Assembly: GCF_011927835.1 (NCBI RefSeq)
Contig: NZ_JAATJH010000003.1
Coordinates: 496,001-560,000, forward strand
Source of the DNA: Neolewinella antarctica
GTDB lineage: Bacteria; Bacteroidota; Bacteroidia; Chitinophagales; Saprospiraceae
Length of the DNA: 64,000 nt
Direction: 5' to 3'
Each line of letters starts with the position of its first letter. Position 1 is the first letter of the stretch. The notes beneath the pieces were generated by a model that saw only the letters and a list, made by a program, of their open reading frames with translations, was not told the origin of the DNA and did no database searches. The translations under genes were made by a program, and so were the position numbers. Below are positions 7,848-16,403 of the stretch, piece after piece.

Positions 7848-9509
7848 ATGATACAGCGGCTACAGATCCAGAACTACGCGATCATCGAAGAATTGCAGCT
7901 GGATTTTGCCCAGGGGCTCAGCATTATCACCGGCGAGACGGGGGCGGGTAAGTCGATCGTCCTCGGTGCGCTCAGCCTCATCCTGGGCGGCCGCACGAAC
8001 TCGAAAACACTTTTCGACTCCTCCCAAAAGTGCATCATCGAGGGGCGTTTTTCGATTGGTAACTACCACCTCCAGGGTTTCTTCGAAGAAAACGACCTCG
8101 ATTACGACGACGAACTGATTATCCGCCGCGAGATCACCCCTTCCGGAAAAAGCCGCGCCTTCGTCAACGACACTCCCGCTAACCTCAAGTTGCTTCAAGA
8201 GCTCGGCAACACCCTGATCGATCTCCACCAACAGTTCGATACCTTATACATCAACAACCCCACCTTCCAACTCGAGCTGCTCGACGCACTGGCCGACCAG
8301 CGGGAAGCGGTGGAGCAGTACGGCGTCCTCTACCAAAAGCTACAACGTGCCCGCCGCGATCTCAAGCGACTGCACGAGGAGCAAGCCACGGCGCGCCGCG
8401 AGCAGGAGTTTCTCGAGTTCCAGGTGAATGAATTCGAAGAAGCCGCCCTCGTCGCCGGCGAGCAGGACGAGCTCGAAAGCGAGCAACACCGCCTGGCCAA
8501 CGCCGACGAGATCAAGCAACTCACCACCGGTATTTTCCACTACCTTAACGAAGGCGAGAACGCCGTCTCGGACCAACTCGGTACCATTGGCATTAAGCTG
8601 TCCGCCCTCGCCGCGGGCGATAAGCACCTGACCGCCCTTAACGATCGTTTCGAATCCCTCCGCCTCGAGCTCGACGAAATTGCCGCCGATCTGGAAGCCT
8701 TCGGCGAAGACACCGAAGCCAACCCCGCCCGCCTGGAGGAAATCGATGAGCGGCTCAACATGCTCTACCGCCTGCAGGGCAAACACGCTGTCAAGACAGT
8801 TGAGGAGCTACTGGAAATCTACGAAGACCTTTCCGGCAAGCTCGGGCACTTCGCTAACCTGGACGGTGACATTAAGCGCCTCGAAAAAGAGCAAGTAAAG
8901 GTTACGGCCGATCTGCAAAAATTGGGGGCTGCGCTCCGCAAGGGCCGCCAAAAAGTAGCTCCTGGGTTCAGCAAACGCATCAAGTCACAACTCGCCGATC
9001 TGAGTATGGAGAATGCCCGTCTGGTTGTTGAATTTTCCGAGCTCAAGGAGCCCGGTCCTTATGGCCTTGATGAGGTACAGTTTATGTTCAGTGCCAACAA
9101 GGGTAGCCGCCTACAAACCATCAAGGATGCCGCCTCGGGTGGCGAGATGTCGCGTTTGGCGTTGGTGACCAAGTCACTCGTGGCCTCGGCCATGAATTTA
9201 CCCACGCTGATCTTTGACGAAATCGACTCCGGCGTCTCCGGCGACGTGGCCCAAAAGATGGGGCTCATTCTTACCGAACTGGCTAAGCACCACCAGGTCG
9301 TCGTCATTACCCACAGCCCCCAAGTCGCCAGCCGCGCGGATCGGCACTACTTCGTCTATAAGCAAGATAAGGCTGGCGTCGACCGGACAATCACCAGGGT
9401 GCGGGAACTGAATCAGGAGGAACGCGTCCGTTCGATCGCCGTCATGCTGAGTCAGAACCCACCGAGTGATTCGGCGCTGACGAACGCGCGGGAATTGATT
9501 GAAGCTTAG
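7848..9509 (+). CDS. recN: DNA repair protein RecN
   Basis: SMC-like ATPase of double-strand-break repair, working in the cytosol on DNA ends with RecA. The 553-residue length is normal. Walker A (GETGAGKSIVLGALSLILGG) is near residue 32, a long Glu/Arg/Leu-rich coiled coil spans roughly 150-380, the ABC signature SGGEMSRLAL is near 430, and Walker B LIFDEIDSGVSG with the HSPQVA switch His follows. It stands alone, divergent from the lipoprotein/DUF368 pair. Confidence 0.97.
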   Translation: MIQRLQIQNYAIIEELQLDFAQGLSIITGETGAGKSIVLGALSLILGGRTNSKTLFDSSQKCIIEGRFSIGNYHLQGFFEENDLDYDDELIIRREITPSGKSRAFVNDTPANLKLLQELGNTLIDLHQQFDTLYINNPTFQLELLDALADQREAVEQYGVLYQKLQRARRDLKRLHEEQATARREQEFLEFQVNEFEEAALVAGEQDELESEQHRLANADEIKQLTTGIFHYLNEGENAVSDQLGTIGIKLSALAAGDKHLTALNDRFESLRLELDEIAADLEAFGEDTEANPARLEEIDERLNMLYRLQGKHAVKTVEELLEIYEDLSGKLGHFANLDGDIKRLEKEQVKVTADLQKLGAALRKGRQKVAPGFSKRIKSQLADLSMENARLVVEFSELKEPGPYGLDEVQFMFSANKGSRLQTIKDAASGGEMSRLALVTKSLVASAMNLPTLIFDEIDSGVSGDVAQKMGLILTELAKHHQVVVITHSPQVASRADRHYFVYKQDKAGVDRTITRVRELNQEERVRSIAVMLSQNPPSDSALTNARELIEA

Positions 9510-9811
9510 CAAAGTATTTGCCATCCTGTGCTCACCCGCGGTTCCAGGCATGTTGCGTAGTGTGCACTTCGTAATTCAGTGGATCAAAGCACGCGCACTC
9601 CCGTAACTCAAAGCGACCAGCACGTGACGGTTGGTAGCCTCGTCATTCTTCTTCTGTCTTGTGAATCCCCCCTCCCTCCCTTCCTTCCTCCCCGACTTGA
9701 TCGGGGCGGAGCGAAACCGGAACCAGCACGCAAGCAAAAGCCCACCCCCGGGATAATCCGAAAGTGGGCTCAGGCAAGCGTCTCGCTAAATCAGTTAACT
9801 ACTGAGGCAGC
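9510..9811. other. Intergenic region between recN and the metalloprotease gene
   Basis: No convincing gene. It holds a short palindrome CCCCGACTTGATCGGGG (9690-9706) followed by CGGAGCGAAA, resembling the GTCCCGACTAAGTCGGGAC palindrome at 53462-53480, and a terminator-like hairpin at 9739-9770. The rest is T/C-rich and unremarkable. Confidence 0.5.
9739..9770 (-). terminator. Rho-independent terminator for the metalloprotease gene
   Basis: AGCCCAC (9739-9745) pairs perfectly with GTGGGCT (9764-9770), with a GC-rich interior. On the minus strand the stem is followed by TTTTGCTTGC. It sits about 40 nt past the stop of the convergent protease gene. Confidence 0.7.
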
Positions 9812-10690
9812 TTAGTAGATGGTCTCCAGCGCAACCCGGTCGAACTGACCGAACTCACCGTCTTCGTTGGCGCTGAAACAGGCCAGCATGACGGAGTTAG
9901 CGTCAAAACCCCGTGGCGTGCCGGGAATGTAAACGGCACCGTCACGACCGGCACCCTCGCCGCTCTGGTTGCAGGACTGGCGGGTAGCGTAGTCCGTGTG
10001 ACGCAGACCCATGCAGTGACCGATCTCGTGCGTGATTACGTGTTCGTTGGTGTTCGTATCGTACTGGTCCATGCCGGTGTAAATCTGAACGTACTTAAAG
10101 GGGCGGCCACCGGAGGGGAAGCCCGCTATGCCACCCGCACCGTCGTTGTTGGGCTGGCGGTAGACGACAATGTCGCCGTTGGTGCTAGCGGCAAACCGGA
10201 GGTTGAACGTCTTGTTGATGTTCAGGGCGTTGTAGTTGTTAACGGTCCACTGGAGGGCGGTTTGCATCTTGGAGGTCAGCGCGAAGGTGCCACCAGTGTA
10301 GCCCACTACGTTGATGGTCTGCTTGGTGACGAGGTTGTTCGTGCGGTACTGCTTGAGGAGCGCGTCGTCCATCCCCCGGAGTTCTTCCAGCTGGGATTTG
10401 GTGAGGTCGATGTCGCCGCCCACTCGGTAAAGCGTCTCTACGGTACCGTCGGGTCGTTCGACGGTGACGCGCTCGGCGTCATGGTAGTTCTCGGAAGCCG
10501 CTGCGGCGTGCTGACTCAGGGCGTCGTCGAATGGAGTAGCGGTAAGATCGGTGTGCCCCGTCTCATCAACGTCTTCGATGAAGGAAACGGAGAAGTCTTC
10601 GGCCTGTGGTGCGAGTGTTTGGGTATCCTCAACACAACTGCTGAAGGCGAATAGGCCGCAAACGGCGGCGGTGAATAACTTGGTTTGCAT
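9812..10690 (-). CDS. HEIGH-type zinc metalloprotease lipoprotein (M57/M10-like)
   Basis: Predicted secreted zincin of 292 residues. It begins with a lipoprotein signal (MQTKLFTAAVCGLFAFSSC), then a propeptide-like region to about residue 110, then the catalytic domain. The motif HEIGHCMGLRHTD (near 225) satisfies HExxHxxGxxH, giving three zinc-binding His and the catalytic Glu. This matches the dual-action HEIGH metallopeptidase group found in Bacteroidota. No cognate inhibitor or T9SS tail is seen, so it is probably surface or periplasmic and lipid-anchored. It is a single gene with a good terminator after it. Confidence 0.87.
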   Translation of the reverse strand: MQTKLFTAAVCGLFAFSSCVEDTQTLAPQAEDFSVSFIEDVDETGHTDLTATPFDDALSQHAAAASENYHDAERVTVERPDGTVETLYRVGGDIDLTKSQLEELRGMDDALLKQYRTNNLVTKQTINVVGYTGGTFALTSKMQTALQWTVNNYNALNINKTFNLRFAASTNGDIVVYRQPNNDGAGGIAGFPSGGRPFKYVQIYTGMDQYDTNTNEHVITHEIGHCMGLRHTDYATRQSCNQSGEGAGRDGAVYIPGTPRGFDANSVMLACFSANEDGEFGQFDRVALETIY

Positions 10691-11249
10691 AATTGATTTG
10701 TTGTAAAAAAAAGTGATGGTTATGGCGCATAACCGTGACCGTTAAAGGTCTGTCGTCAGCGCCGTCGACGGATGGGAAATCCACGCGGACTTTCGACCTT
10801 TGCAAGCACGGTTTGCCCCGAGCTATAATTGTTTGTGCGTTGGAATTCCCCGCGGTCTGAGCCACTAATTCAGCGCCTACGTCATTTGACGTCGGTACGA
10901 ATTAATTCCGCGAACCGCGCGGGCCAACTATGTATAGGGATGTATGGATGTTGGTTTGAATGGCCTCTAAGGGCGATAGGTCTCTAAGAAAGGCGTACTA
11001 AATGTGAAGGTTTGCAACCTCCGTGCCGGCAAGGTATCACCATATACTGGAATATCAAATGTTTTGCGAGATTATCTTTTACAAGATAAAGTTTGTTAAC
11101 GGTCCGCCTCAGCCATCGTAAATAAACTGAGGTGCCGGTCGCATGCCAAACGATGTGGTGGTCACGGTCGTATGAGGGTGTGACGGAACCCACTGCGGCT
11201 AATTCGCACATTCAATCGACGTCGGCGTTCGAAGAAAAATATTATTCCT
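10691..11249. other. 559-bp region without a convincing gene
   Basis: No reading frame here looks protein-like. Visible structure is a perfect 7-bp hairpin TTATCTT (11072-11078)/AAGATAA (11083-11089) with a TTAC loop, and a CCTCAG/CTGAGG stem near 11108-11133. It must contain the promoter of the divergent protease gene and probably that of the 11250 gene. A small RNA is possible but not supported. Confidence 0.4.
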
Positions 11250-11507
11250 ATGCCGCTCCTCGCTCTGCTACTCGGTTACTTCTTTCCCCGCTTGATCATC
11301 GTCGTGCTGTACTTGTTTACGGGATGGTGGAAAACGGCTTTCGACGGCGTGCTCTGGCCCGTATTAGGCTTTCTGTTCATGCCCCTCACGGTGCTGTGGT
11401 ACGGTATCTCGGAAACTTACTTCCCGGGGTCGGTGCAGACGGTCGGTTTAGTCGTGGCGGCGCTGCTGGATTTCGGCCTTATCGGCAACGGAGCCCGCAA
11501 GCGGTAG
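11250..11507 (+). CDS. Small hydrophobic membrane protein, unknown function
   Basis: An 85-residue protein starting MPLLALLLGYFFPRLIIVV, with two to three hydrophobic segments and a short basic C-terminus (GNGARKR). The composition is that of a real integral membrane protein: Trp/Leu/Phe-rich with a WWKTAFDGVLWP turn. It is followed 28 nt later by the SGNH-hydrolase-like gene on the same strand, so the two may be co-expressed. I do not recognise a named family. Confidence 0.6.
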   Translation: MPLLALLLGYFFPRLIIVVLYLFTGWWKTAFDGVLWPVLGFLFMPLTVLWYGISETYFPGSVQTVGLVVAALLDFGLIGNGARKR

Positions 11508-11535
11508 ATTCGTTTAATATTGGCATCTTTACGGG

Positions 11536-12822
11536 GTGCGCGCTTCCTGGATAATCTTGCTGGTTTTGCTGATGCTTCCCCTGGTGTTCACCGGGAGCGT
11601 AGGTGGTGTGCTCGTTGGTCATACGCCCGTCGGTGGACCGGAATGGTCGATTAGTAACTGGTTCGAGGGTTCGTACCAGTCTGGCGCGTCTGCGTGGCTG
11701 CGCGAGCACGTCGGGTTCCGCAACGACCTGGTGCGGGTTAATAACGGGAAGAACTATGCGATCTTTGGTGAAATCACCGCCCGCGCCGTTGTGCGGGGTA
11801 AAGACGGCTACCTCTACGAGGACACTTACCTGGAAGCCGCCACCGGGGGCGACGCACGCCCGGCGGAAGATTGGGATCGGATGGGGCGGGAGTTCTCGTT
11901 CGTGCACGACAGCCTGAACGCTCGTGGCATCGAGTTGCTGTTCGTGATGGCCCCGGGCAAGGGCGCGTACTTCCCGGAGTTCCATCCGGAGCCCTACGCG
12001 AGCCGCCCCACCAACCTGGCTTCCGAAACCGCTTTACTCGGCATCCTGCGACAGCGCAACATCCCCCACCTAAACTTCAGCGCCTGGTTCCGGGAAATGA
12101 AGGACACCACCCCGTACCCCCTCTTCTCCCGGCAAGGCATTCACTGGACGACCTACGGACAATTGCTGGCCGTGGACAGTTTGCTGCACTACGTCGAGGG
12201 TGCGCTCGACCGTAAACTTCCGGAAATCGTGATCGATTCAATCGAAGTCAGCGCCGAGCAACGGGGCCGCGAGGCGGATCTTTTCCGGGGCATGAATCTC
12301 CCGTTCGAACCCTCTGGGTACCCACTGGCCTATCCCGTCTGGCACGTCGGCCACGCGGAAAGAGAACAGCCGAAAGTGCTCGTCATCGGCGACAGTTTCT
12401 ACTGGGATCTTTACTACGGCGAGTACTTCAGCGAACGGTTCTTCGGCGGCGGCGACTTTTACTACTATTTTAAAAGCGTTCACCGCGGATTAAAGGATAT
12501 CGGCAACATCAGCCAAATTTCCCTCCCGGACGATCTGCTGAGTTACGATATGATCGTCATTTTCGAAACGGACAGCCATTACCACGGCATGGGTTCCCTG
12601 TTTTTCGGGGCGACGGCGGAAGCACTGCTGGAAAACAGTCAGGGGCCGTTTGCGCAAGCCGATATCTTAGCTAAAATTGAAGAGATCCGTGGGGACGAAG
12701 AGTGGTTTAACCTGATTAAGGACATGGCTGCGCAGCAGGCGCAGACTATCGACTACGTCCTGGATGACGTCGCTAAATACATGCTGAAGATAGACCGGAA
12801 GAACGCAGCGTTCAGCAACTAG
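11536..12822 (+). CDS. SGNH-hydrolase/AlgX-AlgJ-like acetyltransferase domain protein
   Basis: A 428-residue membrane-anchored protein: one N-terminal TM segment followed by a periplasmic SGNH-like domain. Family features are the FRNDLVRVNNGKNYAIFG block, RGKDGYLYED, GIHWTTYGQL (the His block) and VLVIGDSFYWD (the nucleophile Ser in GDS). In AlgX/AlgJ the His block reads DxHW. Here the Asp position is Gly, so the triad may differ or be incomplete. It would move acetyl groups onto an exported glycan together with an MBOAT acyltransferase, and one lies immediately downstream in the opposite orientation. The start is GTG, the only start between an in-frame stop at 11515 and the TM segment. Confidence 0.75.
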   Translation: MRASWIILLVLLMLPLVFTGSVGGVLVGHTPVGGPEWSISNWFEGSYQSGASAWLREHVGFRNDLVRVNNGKNYAIFGEITARAVVRGKDGYLYEDTYLEAATGGDARPAEDWDRMGREFSFVHDSLNARGIELLFVMAPGKGAYFPEFHPEPYASRPTNLASETALLGILRQRNIPHLNFSAWFREMKDTTPYPLFSRQGIHWTTYGQLLAVDSLLHYVEGALDRKLPEIVIDSIEVSAEQRGREADLFRGMNLPFEPSGYPLAYPVWHVGHAEREQPKVLVIGDSFYWDLYYGEYFSERFFGGGDFYYYFKSVHRGLKDIGNISQISLPDDLLSYDMIVIFETDSHYHGMGSLFFGATAEALLENSQGPFAQADILAKIEEIRGDEEWFNLIKDMAAQQAQTIDYVLDDVAKYMLKIDRKNAAFSN

Positions 12823-14237
12823 AACCGGAAATAGATGAATGGATTGAACCCCTGGCTCGTGATGACCGCGGCGGACAGTAAGTAGACCAGTAAGCCCAAA
12901 GTCAAGTACACCACCGCGGTACCCGTCGAACTCACCGCCGTGGGGTACAATCGCGCCTCAACCCACCGCCCGGGGGCGGAGAGCACACCCCACGAAGCTA
13001 GTAAACTAACCGCGAGTGTTAACCACAGCTTAGGGCTTGCTACCGGGAGGGCAAAATCCCACCGGAACATGGCCGATAAATATTCAGTGGCCTCCCCCAG
13101 CGTCTCCAACCGAAAAAATACCCAGCCGATGATGACCACGAAACAGGTGAATATGACGGCGGGAAGGCGGCCGACCTTACCGAGCCAACGCAACAAAAAG
13201 AGCCGGTCGAGCACCAGGAAGAAGCCGTGAAAAGCGCCCCAGATCACGAAGTTCCACGATGCGCCGTGCCACAAGCCGGACAGCAGAAACACGACCCACA
13301 AATTGAAATAAAGCCGAAAGCGGGAGCCCACCCGGTTTCCACCCAGTGGGATGTAGAGATAGTCCCGCATCCAACGCCCGAGCGTGATGTGCCAGCGCCG
13401 CCAGAAATCACTAATGCTCGTGGCGACGTAGGGGCTGTTAAAATTCTCAGGGAACCGGAAGCCCATCATCCGGCCCAGGCCGATCGCCATGTCCGAATAA
13501 CCGGCAAAGTCAAAGTAGATCTGCCCGGCGTAAGCAACCGCACCGAGCCACGCCGTCGGTGCGTCGAGCGTGGTGAAGTCGAGGGCGTAAATCTCGTCCG
13601 CCTTCGCACCCAGCACGTTGGCGATGAAGACTTTTTTGGCCAAACCGAGGCAGAAACGGTGGAAACCGAGCAGCTTGTCCTCGTAAGTCGATTGCCGCTC
13701 CCGCAACTGTGCCGCCACTTCCCGGAACCGGACGATCGGCCCGGCAATCATCTGCGGGAAGGACATGATGAACAACAGATAATCCGCCAACCGGTCCAGG
13801 GGCTCGAGTTGCCGGCGGTAAACGTCGATGGAATACGTCAGCGTCTGGAAGGTGTAGAAACTGATGCCGATCGGGAGGGCTACGGCCGTCCAGCCCACCG
13901 CATCTACCCCCGCTGAAAGTAGGGCTGCGTTCAGGTTCTCGACGAAGAAGTTAGCGTATTTGAAGTAAGCGAGTAAGCCCAGATTCAAGCTTAGGCTTAG
14001 TAACAATCGCACCTTGCGGCCACGATTGGTTGCCGCCCGGTGCAGGCTGCGCACCAAGTAAAAATCAATGATCGTGGAAGCCAGCAGGACGAACACGAAC
14101 ACCGGCGCGCCCCAGGCGTAGAAAAACACGGAAAACGTTAGAATCACCGCATTTTTCCAGCGCTCTGGCGCCAACGTGTACACCACCAGGAAAACGGGCA
14201 GAAAGTAAAACAGGAAGATGATCGACGAGAAAACCAC
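12819..14237 (-). CDS. MBOAT family O-acyltransferase (AlgI-like)
   Basis: Polytopic membrane O-acyltransferase of 472 residues that passes acyl groups across the membrane for glycan acetylation. It has about ten TM segments. The family blocks are FDFAGYSDMAIGLGRMMGF, ISDFWRRWHITLGRWMRDYLY and LSGLWHGASWNFVIWGAFHG, the last with the catalytic His. Its stop and that of the SGNH gene share the palindrome CTAG (12819-12822). It starts 3 nt after the methyltransferase stop and is probably co-transcribed with it. Confidence 0.93.
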   Translation of the reverse strand: MVFSSIIFLFYFLPVFLVVYTLAPERWKNAVILTFSVFFYAWGAPVFVFVLLASTIIDFYLVRSLHRAATNRGRKVRLLLSLSLNLGLLAYFKYANFFVENLNAALLSAGVDAVGWTAVALPIGISFYTFQTLTYSIDVYRRQLEPLDRLADYLLFIMSFPQMIAGPIVRFREVAAQLRERQSTYEDKLLGFHRFCLGLAKKVFIANVLGAKADEIYALDFTTLDAPTAWLGAVAYAGQIYFDFAGYSDMAIGLGRMMGFRFPENFNSPYVATSISDFWRRWHITLGRWMRDYLYIPLGGNRVGSRFRLYFNLWVVFLLSGLWHGASWNFVIWGAFHGFFLVLDRLFLLRWLGKVGRLPAVIFTCFVVIIGWVFFRLETLGEATEYLSAMFRWDFALPVASPKLWLTLAVSLLASWGVLSAPGRWVEARLYPTAVSSTGTAVVYLTLGLLVYLLSAAVITSQGFNPFIYFRF

Positions 14238-14240
14238 GGT

Positions 14241-15521
14241 TTAGCCTTTGCTTCCTTTATACAGGTCATAGCGGCAGTAGCGCACCTCGATCGGGCCGTT
14301 CATCAGTGGAATTTTGACGGTCGTCCTCAGGCCGACGGATTTGATGGCATCCATGTTGCCGGAAATAATCCAGGCCGTATAGCCCTTCCAGTTTTGCTTG
14401 AGGGTGTCGCCGATCTCGCTGTAGAACGTCTCGATGTCGCCCGTTTTGAGCCGCTCTTCGTAGGGCGGATTCATGATCATCACGCCACCGTTTTCTTCGG
14501 AAATGGGCGCGGCCCCGATGGCTATCGGGGGGAGCAGGGCGAAGGGGTATGCGCAGAGTTCTACGTCCGGCCGGAGGCCCGTGCGGCTGAGCGTGACTTC
14601 GGCTAGGTTGACGGTTAGTTCGTCCACGTCGGAGCCGATGATGGGGTAGGGGGGTGTCCGGATGGCGTCGAGCGCTGCCTGGCGGAGGGACGACCAGAGG
14701 TCGGCGTCAAAGTCGGGCCAGCGCTGAAAAGCAAACTCCCGGTTCAGGCCCGGCGCCTGGTGGGCGGCGATCATGGCGGCTTCGGCGACGATGGTGCCCG
14801 AGCCGCACATGGGGTCCACGAAGGGGCGCTCACCGTCGAACCCGGCAATGGTCAGTAGCCCGGCGGCCAGGACTTCGTTGAGCGGCGCCCCGCCCGTGCG
14901 CCTACGGTAGCCCCGGCGGTGGAGTCCATCGCCGGAGGAGTTGAGGGAGGCGGACACGTAGTTCTCCCGGTCCACGTGGAGGTGCAGGTACAGGTCCGCA
15001 TCGTCCTTATTGACGTTGGGTCGCTCGCCCGTCCGCTCCCGGAACTGATCGACGACGGCATCCTTAAACAGCTGGGTGAGGTACACGCCATTGCGGAAGC
15101 GATCAGACTGAGTAACGGCGGTGATCCAGAGGTTGCCGGTCGGTTCCATCCAGGGGGACCAGTCGATTTTTTTCAGGCCCGCGTAAAGTTCCCGCTCGTC
15201 GTTCGCTTGAAAGTAACCTACTTCTTCCAGGACACGGATGCCCGTGCGCAGGTGGAGGTTGGCTTTGTAGCGAAACGTTTTGTCCCCTTCGCAGTACACG
15301 ACCCGGCGGCCGGCTTCGACGCGGGTGCCGCCGAGCTGTTCGATTTCGGCGACGAGGTATTCTTCGAGGCCGGCTAAAGTCGTGGTGGCAAAAATGGGAA
15401 TGGGGCAAAGGTGTTGGTGACCGGCGAAGGTACGGCGGGTGGGTGGGACGGCTCGGCTAATTTCCTGCCTCCCGGACAATACCGAAAACCCCTTGCGCTT
15501 TACCGTAAACTCCGCACCCAT
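14241..15521 (-). CDS. THUMP-domain class I rRNA methyltransferase (RlmL-like N2-guanine methyltransferase)
   Basis: A THUMP domain (PIFATTTLAGLEEYLVAEIEQLGG onward) is followed by a SAM-dependent methyltransferase with DPMCGSGTIVAEAAMIA and the catalytic MIMNPPYEERL (NPPY, amino-methylating type). This matches the family methylating 23S rRNA G2445. The start is uncertain. Homology begins near 15400, where the only nearby codon option is a rare ATT. I use the ATG at 15521. A further ATG at 15584 lies inside the terminator hairpin of the upstream gene and is unlikely. An MBOAT gene follows 3 nt after the stop. Confidence 0.87.
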   Translation of the reverse strand: MGAEFTVKRKGFSVLSGRQEISRAVPPTRRTFAGHQHLCPIPIFATTTLAGLEEYLVAEIEQLGGTRVEAGRRVVYCEGDKTFRYKANLHLRTGIRVLEEVGYFQANDERELYAGLKKIDWSPWMEPTGNLWITAVTQSDRFRNGVYLTQLFKDAVVDQFRERTGERPNVNKDDADLYLHLHVDRENYVSASLNSSGDGLHRRGYRRRTGGAPLNEVLAAGLLTIAGFDGERPFVDPMCGSGTIVAEAAMIAAHQAPGLNREFAFQRWPDFDADLWSSLRQAALDAIRTPPYPIIGSDVDELTVNLAEVTLSRTGLRPDVELCAYPFALLPPIAIGAAPISEENGGVMIMNPPYEERLKTGDIETFYSEIGDTLKQNWKGYTAWIISGNMDAIKSVGLRTTVKIPLMNGPIEVRYCRYDLYKGSKG

Positions 15522-15566
15522 CCCACGCTTAGTCAGAGCGACCACGCTCCTTCTCCCAAAAGACAA

Positions 15567-15600
15567 GCGCCGCCGCCGGACCAAAGTCTGACGGCGGCGC
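15567..15600 (-). terminator. Rho-independent terminator after the DUF1328 gene
   Basis: GCGCCGCCG (15567-15575) pairs perfectly with CGGCGGCGC (15592-15600). On the minus strand the stem is followed by TTGTCTTTT. It lies 25 nt after the stop of the small DUF1328 gene. Confidence 0.75.
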
Positions 15601-15624
15601 TGCCTAAATTTCTTGCTGGATCGC

Positions 15625-15789
15625 TTAGGCTTTCTTCAGCAGGCCCGAGACGAGGCTAATGACGAGCAGGACGAGGAAGATGTAGAACAAGATCTCCGCG
15701 ATACCGGCCATGGCACCGGCGAATCCGCCGAACCCAAGAACGCCAGCGATGAGGGCAACAACGAAGAAAATAAGTGCGTAACGTAACAT
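15625..15789 (-). CDS. DUF1328/YtjA family small membrane protein
   Basis: A 54-residue protein beginning [17 protein letters not shown], with two TM helices joined by a Gly/Ala-rich turn ([16 protein letters not shown]) and ending GLLKKA. This is a full-length match to the DUF1328 family of tiny inner-membrane proteins, which recur beside stress genes and have no settled function. A sigma-region-4-like gene lies 68 nt upstream on the same strand and a strong terminator follows. Confidence 0.9.
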   Translation of the reverse strand: MLRYALIFFVVALIAGVLGFGGFAGAMAGIAEILFYIFLVLLVISLVSGLLKKA

Positions 15790-15857
15790 GGTGTATAGTT
15801 TAAGATAGGTAAGTGAAGTGGCGGAGCGAAACGTTCGCCAGCCAGTGTGAACGTGGT

Positions 15858-16166
15858 CTAAGCGGCGGCGCGGTGGCCGTGCTTAATCAGTTGGAAGCGA
15901 GCGGTGTGAACGCTGCGCTTGGCAATTTTTTCGGAGCAACGCAGGCGGTCGGAAATCTCACTGATTTCATAACCCTGCAGGTAGAGCAAGTAGGCGGCCC
16001 TTTGCGTTTGGGGCAGTTCGTCGAGCAGGTCGAATGCGGAAGGCTGCTTCGTCGTGACTGCCGCCTCAACCGCCACGCGTGACTTTCTCGTAAATGCTTC
16101 ACGAACGTCGTTAATTAAGAGCGCAAAAGCGGAAGAGGTCGTAGCGGAGTAAGGAGAGAAGAGCAT
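15858..16166 (-). CDS. Orphan sigma-70 region 4-like HTH protein
   Basis: A 102-residue protein whose C-terminal half reads like ECF sigma region 4: [43 protein letters not shown] is spread over the last ~50 residues, with the HTH in [13 protein letters not shown]. The first half (~45 residues) has no region 2 (no -10 binding/core-binding helix block), so it is either a truncated sigma factor or a stand-alone DNA-binding regulator. It lies just upstream of the DUF1328 gene on the same strand, the likeliest target or partner. Confidence 0.65.
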   Translation of the reverse strand: MLFSPYSATTSSAFALLINDVREAFTRKSRVAVEAAVTTKQPSAFDLLDELPQTQRAAYLLYLQGYEISEISDRLRCSEKIAKRSVHTARFQLIKHGHRAAA

Positions 16167-16271
16167 GGTGGTGATTTTAACGTGCGTCAGTACCGGGTAA
16201 CCTTACAACAACTGTGCCACGTATTTAAAATGTTGACTTACAGGTATTTACGTACGTGCCCATCTTGTGAT

Positions 16272-16291
16272 AATGATGCTATATCATCATT
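16272..16291. promoter_or_regulatory. Perfect inverted repeat upstream of the CHASE3 gene
   Basis: AATGATG-CTATAT-CATCATT, 7-bp arms with a 6-bp spacer, 113 nt before the CHASE3-DUF3095 start and 106 nt before the divergent sigma-like gene. The symmetry suits a dimeric regulator, but no regulator can be named. Confidence 0.4.
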
Positions 16292-16403
16292 GCATGAAAT
16301 GAAGGTATAGTTAGCCCATCTTTGTTTCTTCGGTAGTTAGTGCCTCCCGCACAACGAGTGCCAGCCAGCCGTTCCGTTCGGAAGTCATCCATTACTTAAC
16401 CTT

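Noticed and set aside
9998-10654. A 218-codon plus-strand frame over the metalloprotease gene
   Set aside because: The minus-strand frame has a signal peptide and HEIGHxxGxxH zinc site. The plus-strand frame is Val/Gly-rich with no domain.
13227-13916. A 229-codon plus-strand frame opposite the MBOAT gene
   Set aside because: The MBOAT frame has its TM pattern and WHG motif. The antisense frame is charged and low in hydrophobic structure.
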